From the NCBI GenBank assembly GCA_029942065.1, contig JAPYTY010000141.1, positions 1 through 5,911 on the forward strand: a stretch of DNA of 5,911 bases, in the 5' to 3' direction. The DNA comes from Acidobacteriota bacterium. Its GTDB lineage: Bacteria > Acidobacteriota > UBA6911 > RPQK01 > JADFOI01. Both the position numbers and the translations under genes were made by a program. Position 1 is the first letter of the stretch. Each line of letters opens with the position of its first letter. The notes under the pieces are model-generated. The model had not been told where the DNA came from. It ran no database searches and saw only the letters and a program-made list of their open reading frames with translations. Positions 1 to 5,465 of the stretch are shown here, piece by piece.

Positions 1-476
1 AGGTGGGCAGCCGGATCCTGGAACTGGAGCCGGTTTTGGAGAGAGATTTCGAATTTATCGCGTCACGGGTTGGCGGGCTGAATCTGGCTGTTGAAAACGG
101 AAAACAGATGGTCTTGCAGGCCGGTTTCCGGGAAGGACATGGAGTGATACTTCGAACCGGAAGCGAAGAGGCTGCGGAACTCGAGGGCGAGTTCCCGGAT
201 CTGGACCTGATACCCCCGGTGCTGCTTCTGGAACCCCGGCCCTTGCTGCCGGCTTCCCGTTCCCATTTGCCGGACCCGGTGATGGTGCAGATCAAGGGAC
301 TGGTGATGCGTTCGGGAGGACTGTCAAATCCAAGGGTGGTCGAGGGGATCGACCCCGAGCTGGATCGACGAGCCCTGGCGACAGTGGAGAACTCCTGGAG
401 TTTTCTGCCGGCCATCTCCAAGGGTGCGGTGGTGGATACGGAACTGACGCTCAACGTGGTTTTCCGACGGGAGTGA
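1..476 (+). CDS. TonB C-terminal-domain protein, 5'-truncated by the window edge
   Basis: The reading frame is open from the window edge to the TGA at 474-476. A GTG at position 3 is only the first possible start inside the window, and the true start probably lies upstream. The last 65 or so residues of the visible 157 (about 92-157) look like a TonB C-terminal domain: a beta strand (VMVQIKGLV), a turn (GGLSNPRVVEG), then DPELDRRALATVENSWSF, then PAISKGAVVDTELTLNVVF. This is the usual family pattern of a DPxLDxxAlxaVxxWxF helix followed by a strand ending in VxF. A short proline-rich segment (PPVLLLEPRPLLPASRS, 71-87) precedes the domain like a linker. Residues 1-70 match nothing I recognise. 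Members of the family pass energy from an inner-membrane proton-motive-force complex to outer-membrane receptors, or serve as domains of other envelope proteins. No partner genes are visible. The domain call is fairly sure; the function is not. Confidence 0.7.
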   Translation, partial: VGSRILELEPVLERDFEFIASRVGGLNLAVENGKQMVLQAGFREGHGVILRTGSEEAAELEGEFPDLDLIPPVLLLEPRPLLPASRSHLPDPVMVQIKGLVMRSGGLSNPRVVEGIDPELDRRALATVENSWSFLPAISKGAVVDTELTLNVVFRRE

Positions 477-477
477 T

Positions 478-525
478 TCACCACAAAGGCACAAAGACAC
501 AGAGAAGAAAATCTTTTTTTGTCTT
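478..525. repeat. CACAAAGGCACAAAGACAC-type repeat with an AT-rich hairpin
   Basis: Just 2 nt after the stop codon of the TonB-like gene comes CACAAAGGCACAAAGACAC (481-501 region), a low-complexity motif made of tandem CACAAAG units. AAGACA (494-499) pairs with TGTCTT (520-525). After a one-base bulge the stem continues as A501-A508 against T512-T519, including two G-U pairs, with an AAA loop. A run of seven T (514-520) lies within the 3' arm, so the structure could weakly stop transcription of the upstream gene, but there is no U-tract after a GC-rich stem as in a standard intrinsic terminator. I recall similar motifs in intergenic DNA of many environmental bacteria; that is memory, not a search. 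Confidence 0.45.
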
Positions 526-555
526 ATCTTCCAACCTCAGGCAACACAGTAGGGT

Positions 556-619
556 CCTCCCACACTCCGGATTGTTCTTTCTGGTTTCTCCTTGCCGGCG
601 CCTCCCACACGCCGGAATT
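556..619. repeat. 45-bp-spaced direct repeat, second copy inside a hairpin
   Basis: CCTCCCACACTCCGGATT (556-573) recurs as CCTCCCACACGCCGGAATT (601-619): 15 of the first 16 bases are identical and the offset is 45 bp. In the second copy CCGGCG (595-600) and CGCCGG (610-615) form a perfect 6-bp stem around a 9-nt loop. The first copy has the same core but has lost the left arm of the stem. It looks like two decayed copies of one short palindromic unit. Confidence 0.55.
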
Positions 620-641
620 ATTTCCTGAACATAGATAAAAA

Positions 642-715
642 TGTAGGGGCGTACTGAGTACGCCCACAGCAAGGACAGCGAAGTTAAGAAGGGCGTACGC
701 CGTTGCGCCCCTACA
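642..715. repeat. 74-bp palindromic repeat element with 10-bp terminal inverted repeats
   Basis: TGTAGGGGCG (642-651) and CGCCCCTACA (706-715) are perfect 10-bp inverted repeats. Inside, GGGCGTAC (647-654) and GTACGCCC (658-665) form a perfect 8-bp hairpin with a TGA loop, and GGGCGTAC occurs a third time at 691-698, so the element can fold in alternative ways. No coding potential is seen. It resembles the GTAGGGGCG...CGCCCCTAC interspersed palindromes of REP or MITE type found in intergenic DNA of various bacteria. Whether it is mobile or multi-copy cannot be judged from one window, and I see no clear target-site duplication. Confidence 0.6.
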
Positions 716-741
716 ACAGGCTGCAAGGTCTTGTAGCGGCA

Positions 742-775
742 GTCCGGGAGGCGCCTCAGTGCGCCGATTTCGGAC
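742..775. other. Stem-loop downstream of hemD, possible 3' end structure
   Basis: GTCCG (742-746) pairs with CGGAC (771-775), and inside it GGCGC (750-754) pairs with GCGCC (761-765) around a 6-nt loop; the two stems are separated by a 3/5-nt internal loop. It lies about 30 nt beyond the hemD stop in the minus direction, where an operon terminator would be expected. No T-tract follows on either strand, so it is not a canonical rho-independent terminator. It may be an mRNA 3' stabiliser or another repeat remnant. Confidence 0.35.
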
Positions 776-805
776 GACCGCAACACCGCACTACTGCACC
801 CCAAC

Positions 806-1600
806 TCACGACCCAACCTTCTCGAAATATCGCCCCATTGCTTCCACCAGATCGGGGATGGTGGACTCCTCGGGCTGAACCCTGATATCGAGGGAGTTCT
901 CGGAGGCGGTTTCGGCGGTAATAGGTCCTATCACCGCACAAGGGAACCGGGTTATCTCCTCGATCCCTTCCGCCAGGGCCACGAAATTCCTGACGGTGGA
1001 AGAGCTGGTAAAGGTAATCATATCCGGGGCATCGGTTTGGAACACCTTTGCCAGCTTGGCGTGGCTTTCTTCAGGGATCACGGTGTCGTAAATGGGGACC
1101 AGATTAACCTCAGCTCCCTGATCTCGCAGGGTTCGAGGCAGTACCTCGCGCGCTTCACTGGCACGAGGGAGAAGAATACGCAGGCCCTGGATGTCTCCTT
1201 CATGAAGGCTCAAGAAATCCTTCAACACTCCTTCGGCCTGGTAGAGACAGGGAACCAGGTCGACTGGATATCCATAGTTTCGTACCTTCTCTGCGGTCGC
1301 CGGTCCAATGGTGCAAATTCTGGGGAAAACCGTGTTGTCCGTGTCCCTCGGAAGGCGTTCCAGTAGTCGGGCTCGATCCAGAAAAATCTCGGCCGCGTTG
1401 GCGCTGGTGAACATGAGCCAATCGCAGTTGTCCAATCCTTTGACGGCCTGGTCGAGTTCAGGGTCCGGCCGGGGCCGGATTTCGATGGTCGGCAGTTCCA
1501 GCACCTGGGCCCCCTGTTGTTCCAGCAGGCGGCGGAAGTCGGGGGCCTGGTTGCGGGCCCGGGTGATAAGAATAGTGCGATTTTCAAGAGGGCGGGTCAT
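806..1600 (-). CDS. hemD: Uroporphyrinogen-III synthase
   Basis: This cytoplasmic enzyme cyclises hydroxymethylbilane and inverts ring D to give uroporphyrinogen III, the last common precursor of haem, sirohaem and corrinoids. The protein has 264 aa, normal for a stand-alone HemD. The sequence is weakly conserved in this family, but the expected landmarks of the two domains are present: ITRARNQAPDF (12-22), LPTIEI (36-41), DWLMFTSANA (60-69), IGPATAEK (98-105), LLPRASEAREVLPRTL (143-158), DMITFTSSSTVRNF (193-206) and AVIGPITAETA (222-232). The ATG overlaps the hemC stop by 4 nt (ATGA) and has no good Shine-Dalgarno sequence in front, so translation probably depends on termination of hemC. No uroporphyrinogen methyltransferase (CobA) domain is fused to it, unlike many deltaproteobacterial versions. 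It is the last gene of the operon. Confidence 0.93.
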   Translation of the reverse strand: MTRPLENRTILITRARNQAPDFRRLLEQQGAQVLELPTIEIRPRPDPELDQAVKGLDNCDWLMFTSANAAEIFLDRARLLERLPRDTDNTVFPRICTIGPATAEKVRNYGYPVDLVPCLYQAEGVLKDFLSLHEGDIQGLRILLPRASEAREVLPRTLRDQGAEVNLVPIYDTVIPEESHAKLAKVFQTDAPDMITFTSSSTVRNFVALAEGIEEITRFPCAVIGPITAETASENSLDIRVQPEESTIPDLVEAMGRYFEKVGS

Positions 1601-2541
1601 GATGGGAACTGATCCTCGAACTCCTTCAGGATTTTATCGGCTCCATGGGATAACAGAAATTCCGCGGAATCCAGGGCTATTTTTTCCAGTTCCCGAGGGT
1701 CGCCGACGGACTCCTTGCGGAGGGCCTCCCCCGTGGTCGGGCTACCCACAAAAGCTGTGAAGGTGGCCTTGCCGTTGGTCATCCGGGCATGTGCCCCCAG
1801 GGGTACCTGACACCCGCCTCCCATGGCATGAAGGAATCGCCGTTCAGCCAGGGCACAGGTTCGGGTTTCCGAATGGTCGAGCGATGCGACGATCTTTCGT
1901 GTTGCCCCATCATCGGAGCGGATCTCCATCCCCAGGGCTCCCTGACCCACGGCGGGAACCATTTCTTCAACGCTGAAAGAGTAGGATATCTCCTCTTGCA
2001 GACCCAGCCGGCGTAATCCCGCCGCAGCCAGAACGATCCCATCCAGACCTCGCTCCTGAATTTTTCGGATGCGAGTGTCCACGTTGCCTCGAATCGGAGA
2101 GATCTGTAGATCCGGACGAAGATGCTCGAGTTGTACCTGGCGCCGCAGTGAACCGGTACCCAGTTTGGATCCTTCCGGAAGTTCTTCAAGGGTTGCTATC
2201 CTGGTCGAGGTTGTGATCAGGGCGTCGCGGGGATCCTCTCTTTCCGGAATGGATACCAGATCCAATCCATCGGGCAACTCGGTGGGAAGGTCCTTCAAGC
2301 TATGCACGGCCAGGTCGATGGTTTTTTGAAGCAGAGCCTCTTCGATCTCTTTCACGAACAGTCCCTTGACGCTGGTCGCCAGCTGGGACAGGGCGGTTCG
2401 AGACATCTTGTCTCCCGTCGTGCGGATCACTTCGACGCTCACCTCGAGTCCGGGATGGTGCTCGATGAGAGCCTGTTGCAGAAATCGTGATTGATGAAGG
2501 GCCAGCCGACTGCCCCGGGACCCGATGATCAGTGGTTTCAT
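1597..2541 (-). CDS. hemC: Hydroxymethylbilane synthase (porphobilinogen deaminase)
   Basis: This cytoplasmic enzyme links four porphobilinogen molecules head to tail into hydroxymethylbilane, using a covalently bound dipyrromethane cofactor. It has 314 aa, the family length. All key parts can be read: GSRGSRLAL (7-15) at the N-terminus; HSLKDLP (80-86) with catalytic Asp84; the substrate and cofactor-binding arginines in GTGSLRRQ (128-135, Arg133 and Arg134) and RGNVDTR (151-157); VGQGALGME (198-206); and MGGGCQVPLGAHA (240-252) with the cofactor-carrying Cys244. Nothing is missing, so it should be active. The start overlaps the hemA stop by 4 nt and the stop overlaps the hemD start by 4 nt, which indicates co-transcription and translational coupling. 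It is the only gene here with a recognisable Shine-Dalgarno sequence. Confidence 0.97.
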   Translation of the reverse strand: MKPLIIGSRGSRLALHQSRFLQQALIEHHPGLEVSVEVIRTTGDKMSRTALSQLATSVKGLFVKEIEEALLQKTIDLAVHSLKDLPTELPDGLDLVSIPEREDPRDALITTSTRIATLEELPEGSKLGTGSLRRQVQLEHLRPDLQISPIRGNVDTRIRKIQERGLDGIVLAAAGLRRLGLQEEISYSFSVEEMVPAVGQGALGMEIRSDDGATRKIVASLDHSETRTCALAERRFLHAMGGGCQVPLGAHARMTNGKATFTAFVGSPTTGEALRKESVGDPRELEKIALDSAEFLLSHGADKILKEFEDQFPS

Positions 2542-3806
2542 GAATCCTCGTCCAGCCGAAACATCTTCTTGAACATTTCGATCTTGTAGAGACGGTGGCC
2601 CGGGCTATCATCAGACTCCCTCAACTGGGTGATCAAAGGGTGTGCGATTTTATGAGCCGTTTTTTTTAGCATTTTTTCCATCCGCTGGTACTCTTCGTCC
2701 GGGAGTTGGTGACGGCGCTCCTTGAGGTCTTCCAGGCACATTTCCTCGATACGAGACCGCAGAAGGCTGGCCAGAGGGCCGACACTGCGCCTACTCGCCT
2801 GCTTGATGTAGTTGGACACTTCCTCGACCACGATATCTTCGGCGATGACGGCTTCCTGCTGACGCTGGCGAATATTGGCGTCAATAACGGACTGGAGATC
2901 GTCGATGTCGTAAACAAAAACATTTTCCAGTTCGTTGACAGCAGGATCGACATTGCGGGGAACGGAGATGTCGATGATGAACAAAGGACGATATTTCCGT
3001 TTTTTGATGATCCCTTCCACCTCGGACTTTGTCAGGATAAAGGAATCTGAGCCGGTTGAGACCAGGACGATGTCCGCACGGATCACGTAGCTGAACCGAT
3101 CCTCGAAGGGTACTGCCTGACCGGAGAATTGAGCGGCCATCTTCTCGGAACGTTCGGGAGTGCGATTGGCGACATAGATGTTCTGGATGCCGGCATCGGA
3201 CAGGTGTTTCGCCGCCAGGGTACTCATTTTCCCGGCACCCATGAAAAGAACGGATTTGTTTTCCAAATCTCCAAGTATCTTGCGAGCCAGCTCGATTGCC
3301 ACGGAACTCACCGACACGGCCGCTGCACCAATGCGAGTTGAAGTCCGCACCTTTTTTGCCACGAAGAAAGCTCGGGGGATCAGGTCTCCAAGGTGCCTGC
3401 CGACGCTACCGGCCTGGCAGGCCAGGGAATAAGCTCTCTTCACCTGGGCAAGGATTTGGGGTTCTCCTACCACCATCGAATCCAGGCTGCTGGCGACTCG
3501 GAAAAGATGATTGACGGCATCTTGGCGCAGGTGACTGTACAGGTAGTTTTCCAGAAAAGGCCGACTCAGAGCATGGTAAGAGTACAGGAAGTTCTTGACC
3601 GCCTCGACGATCTGGAAGTACCCCCTGTCCCCGTGGACCAAAATTTCCACTCGATTACAGGTGGAGACGATCATCCCTTCGCTCAGGTCGGATTCAGCCT
3701 GGAGGCGCTGCAGAGCCGTTGGGAGGTGTTTCTCCGGGAAGAAAATGCGCTCGCGTACTTCAATAGGCGCGGTTTTGTGACTGAGTCCGACTAAAATGAG
3801 ATCCAT
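2538..3806 (-). CDS. hemA: Glutamyl-tRNA reductase
   Basis: This cytoplasmic enzyme performs the first committed step of C5-pathway tetrapyrrole synthesis, the NADPH-dependent reduction of glutamyl-tRNA(Glu) to glutamate-1-semialdehyde. At 422 aa it is full length. The N-terminal catalytic domain starts GLSHKTAPIEVRE (7-19) and has the nucleophile Cys50 in STCNRVEIL (48-56) and the conserved GEPQILAQVK (114-123). The NADPH-binding domain has GAGKM (190-194), VANRT (212-216) and IIDISVPRNVDP (277-288). The C-terminal helical dimerisation domain ends in IEMFKKMFRLDE (409-420), as usual. The start sits exactly at the conserved N-terminus, but no clear Shine-Dalgarno sequence precedes it. Its start is 9 nt after the stop of the membrane protein gene, and its stop overlaps hemC by 4 nt. 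Flux control by the upstream membrane protein is possible by analogy with Bacillus HemX. Confidence 0.97.
   Translation of the reverse strand: MDLILVGLSHKTAPIEVRERIFFPEKHLPTALQRLQAESDLSEGMIVSTCNRVEILVHGDRGYFQIVEAVKNFLYSYHALSRPFLENYLYSHLRQDAVNHLFRVASSLDSMVVGEPQILAQVKRAYSLACQAGSVGRHLGDLIPRAFFVAKKVRTSTRIGAAAVSVSSVAIELARKILGDLENKSVLFMGAGKMSTLAAKHLSDAGIQNIYVANRTPERSEKMAAQFSGQAVPFEDRFSYVIRADIVLVSTGSDSFILTKSEVEGIIKKRKYRPLFIIDISVPRNVDPAVNELENVFVYDIDDLQSVIDANIRQRQQEAVIAEDIVVEEVSNYIKQASRRSVGPLASLLRSRIEEMCLEDLKERRHQLPDEEYQRMEKMLKKTAHKIAHPLITQLRESDDSPGHRLYKIEMFKKMFRLDEDS
2545..2549 (-). promoter_or_regulatory. Probable ribosome binding site of hemC
   Basis: On the minus strand GAGGA ends 3 nt before the hemC ATG, with its GAGG core 4 nt away. 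This is slightly closer than ideal. It lies inside the last codons of hemA, so a ribosome finishing hemA would uncover it. Confidence 0.5.
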
Positions 3807-3815
3807 GGATCTTGT

Positions 3816-4622
3816 TTATTGAAAGGTGTGTAATCCACCGAGATAACGTGCTCCCAGAAACGTAAAAAGAATCGAGAGGAATCCTGCCATACTGATGAGC
3901 GCCGCACGCTTGCCGCGCCATCCCGCAGTCAGGCGAAGATAGATCAGGATCAGATAAATGGCCCATGTCACCAGGGCGGCGATGACTTTTGGATCACCCT
4001 GCCAGCCTTGAACCCAATCCTGTTCGGCCCAGATCACGCCTGCCAAAAGCCCAAGGGTCATGAAGCAGAACCCGGAGATCAGCATTTTATAGAAGAGGTC
4101 ATCGAGCAGTACCTGAGAAGGAAGCCAATAATAGAAGGTCTTGGGCTTTTTACCCTTTAGCTCCCTCTCCTGGAACAGGTAAAGCAAACTGGCAATGAAG
4201 GTCATGAAGAACATTCCATAGGCCAGGAACAGACAGATGGTGTGCCAGTAAATCCATGAACTGCGCAAGATTTCCGGTACCGGGGATGATTTGAAGAAGA
4301 TGGTTCCCAGCATCAGGGCCGTCACCAGGGGCAGCAGGAAAATTCCGAGAGGTTTGATTCGATAGCGCATATGGGAAATAAAGAAACACAAACTAACCGT
4401 CCAGGCGAAAAAAGCCAGTGCTTCTTTTAAATCCGTCAAGGGCAGGTGAGCGATCTCCACTCCCCGGTAGACAAGAAAAGAAGAGTGAAGGAAAAACCCG
4501 ATCCCCACAGAGGCAAAGGCGATCTTGTGAAACAGATCCTTTTTGGACACAAAGGCGGCCACGCTGTGAAAAAGACCCACCACGTAAAAGCCAAAAGCTG
4601 AATTGAATAACAGTGCACTCAC
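3816..4622 (-). CDS. HemX/CcsA-like eight-helix membrane protein
   Basis: A 268-aa integral membrane protein with about eight hydrophobic helices (roughly 4-24, 34-53, 66-83, 91-110, 124-150, 180-198, 212-231 and 239-258). It belongs to the CcsA/ResC/HemX group: residues 60-74 match the usual PLxxxxEsLxFFaW segment, H127 lies in WIYWHTICLFLAYG (123-136), GWRGKRAA (234-241) is typical, and the C-terminus GGLHTF keeps the family histidine (H265). The tryptophan-rich haem-binding segment is degraded: W203, W207 and D210-P211-K212 remain, but the tryptophan before DPK is Gly209 and the usual Glu after DPK is Val213. The histidine normally in the following helix (YLHLR) is Tyr228. That suggests a HemX-like regulator of HemA rather than a working cytochrome c synthase subunit. 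The position as first gene before hemA fits either role. GTG is the only reasonable start: an in-frame TGA at 4640-4638 blocks extension upstream. The family call is strong, the function open. Confidence 0.8.
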   Translation of the reverse strand: MSALLFNSAFGFYVVGLFHSVAAFVSKKDLFHKIAFASVGIGFFLHSSFLVYRGVEIAHLPLTDLKEALAFFAWTVSLCFFISHMRYRIKPLGIFLLPLVTALMLGTIFFKSSPVPEILRSSWIYWHTICLFLAYGMFFMTFIASLLYLFQERELKGKKPKTFYYWLPSQVLLDDLFYKMLISGFCFMTLGLLAGVIWAEQDWVQGWQGDPKVIAALVTWAIYLILIYLRLTAGWRGKRAALISMAGFLSILFTFLGARYLGGLHTFQ

Positions 4623-4631
4623 GAGAAGACC

Positions 4632-4661
4632 ATTATATCAATAGCTTAGCGTACCGTTTCA
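4632..4661 (-). promoter_or_regulatory. Probable promoter of the hem operon (extended -10)
   Basis: On the minus strand a perfect TATAAT (4637-4632) is preceded by TGA (4640-4638), making an extended -10 element TGNTATAAT. A weak -35 candidate, TGAAAC (4661-4656), stands 18 nt upstream. A start site about 7 nt after the -10 falls near 4625, only about 3 nt before the GTG of the membrane protein gene, so the mRNA would be almost leaderless. There is no Shine-Dalgarno sequence between the -10 and the GTG. Confidence 0.6.
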
Positions 4662-4707
4662 CAAATACGACCGGCACAGCGGTCTTTGGCAGACGTCACC
4701 ATCTTCG

Positions 4708-4732
4708 TCCTGGAAGGATGAAATCACCAGGA
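4708..4732. promoter_or_regulatory. Inverted repeat between the divergent promoters
   Basis: TCCTGG (4708-4713) and CCAGGA (4727-4732) form a perfect 6-bp inverted repeat with a 13-nt spacer, close to the middle of the 185-bp divergent region. The arms are 19 bp apart (first base to first base), nearly two helical turns, as for a dimeric regulator site. This is only a candidate, as such a repeat can occur by chance. Confidence 0.25.
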
Positions 4733-4745
4733 TGTCGCATTCAGC

Positions 4746-4763
4746 AGTTGCCAAATGGCAGCT
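4746..4763. promoter_or_regulatory. 18-bp dyad, candidate operator upstream of the M50 gene
   Basis: AGTTGCCAAATGGCAGCT reads as a dyad with perfect TGCCA/TGGCA arms around AA, extended by two more pairs with one mismatched pair. Its centre is about 53 bp upstream of the predicted start site of the protease gene. A second small palindrome, AGCTT-C-AAGCT (4760-4770), overlaps its right end. No regulator gene is in the window, so the partner is unknown. Confidence 0.3.
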
Positions 4764-4770
4764 TCAAGCT

Positions 4771-4800
4771 TTCCGCCGGTACAAAACGCTGTGGTATGCT
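4771..4800 (+). promoter_or_regulatory. Probable promoter of the M50 protease gene (extended -10)
   Basis: TATGCT (4795-4800) preceded by TGG (4792-4794) gives an extended -10, and TTTCCG (4771-4776) is a poor -35 candidate at 18-nt spacing. The predicted transcription start falls at 4807-4808, that is, at the GTG start codon itself. It mirrors the arrangement on the opposite strand for the hem operon. Confidence 0.5.
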
Positions 4801-4807
4801 TTGACCC

Positions 4808-5461
4808 GTGAACCTGGGTGGAATCGACTTGTCGGCTCTGTTGACGCCCCTGGCAGTACTTTTCGTGTCGTTGAGTGTTCATGAATCAGCCCATGCCTGG
4901 ACCGCCGATCAGCTGGGAGATCCAACCGGAAGGTCCCTGGGGCGAGTCAGCTTGAATCCGGTGGCCCACATCGACCCCATGGGCACGGTGGTCTTCCCCC
5001 TCCTTGGGATGGCGATTGGAGGATCCATTTTTGGTTGGGCCAAACCGGTGCCCGTTAACACCGCGCGTCTGAGAAATCCCAGGAAAGATCATCTTTTGAT
5101 TGCGGCGGCGGGTCCCGTCAGCAATATCGTGCTGGCGGGGGTCTGTTTGGCAGGGTTGAAGGTCATCACTCTGTCGATGGACCCATGGGCGATCCAGGAG
5201 CACCCACTGGTTTATCCGGTCTTCTTGATGTGTCAGACAGGCTTATTTTTGAATGTGATACTTGCGGTGTTCAACCTACTCCCCGTACCCCCACTTGACG
5301 GAAGCTGGATTCTTGCCGGAGTGCTGCCGAGTAATCTTGCAGCGGCTATGGACCAGATCCGGCCCTACAGTTTTATTCTTTTGATCGCACTCCTGCTATC
5401 CGGTGTTTTCGGAATGATTTTGAATCCGATCCTTCGGTTTGTGGGGAGACTGGCCCTTTAG
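4808..5461 (+). CDS. Site-2-protease-family (M50) membrane metalloprotease
   Basis: A 217-aa polytopic inner-membrane zinc protease of the short M50 group (YwhC/Rv-type, without a PDZ domain). The zinc site is complete: HESAH (25-29) supplies two histidines and the catalytic Glu26, and FNLLPVPPLDG (155-165) supplies the third ligand, Asp164. Other family landmarks are LGDPTGRSLGRVSLNPVAHIDPMGT (split over 36-60), FGWAKPVPVN (75-84) and AAGPVSN (100-106). Hydrophobic helices lie at about 8-24, 56-78, 96-122, 136-157 and 187-213. Its substrate is unknown. The GTG start is well fixed because an in-frame TGA lies two codons upstream (4802-4804). No Shine-Dalgarno sequence is present. trpS begins 4 nt after its stop, so the two are probably co-transcribed. 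This pairing with trpS is, as far as I recall, common in several phyla and does not imply a shared pathway. Confidence 0.93.
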   Translation: MNLGGIDLSALLTPLAVLFVSLSVHESAHAWTADQLGDPTGRSLGRVSLNPVAHIDPMGTVVFPLLGMAIGGSIFGWAKPVPVNTARLRNPRKDHLLIAAAGPVSNIVLAGVCLAGLKVITLSMDPWAIQEHPLVYPVFLMCQTGLFLNVILAVFNLLPVPPLDGSWILAGVLPSNLAAAMDQIRPYSFILLIALLLSGVFGMILNPILRFVGRLAL

Positions 5462-5465
5462 CCGA

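Noticed and set aside
494..525. Intrinsic terminator for the TonB-like gene
   Set aside because: The hairpin is AT-rich, its T-run is part of the stem rather than after it, and it belongs to a repeat; kept only as a repeat with possible weak terminator activity.
556..715. CRISPR array
   Set aside because: Only two imperfect copies of a short unit with one spacer-sized interval, followed by a different palindrome; there are no regularly repeated units and no cas genes.
478..816. A 112-codon minus-strand open frame across the gap between the TonB-like gene and hemD
   Set aside because: It runs through the repeats and palindromes, overlaps the end of hemD and its translation resembles no protein family; open by chance.
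703..885. A 60-codon plus-strand open frame overlapping the hemD 3' end
   Set aside because: It begins inside the palindromic element, lies antisense to hemD, and has low-complexity content without any recognisable domain.
3393..3794. A 133-codon plus-strand open frame opposite hemA
   Set aside because: hemA on the other strand has every conserved motif; the antisense frame is a shadow of its codon use.
4623..4807. Riboswitch or structured leader controlling the hem operon
   Set aside because: The predicted start site lies a few bases from the GTG, leaving no room for a leader RNA, and no known riboswitch core is visible.
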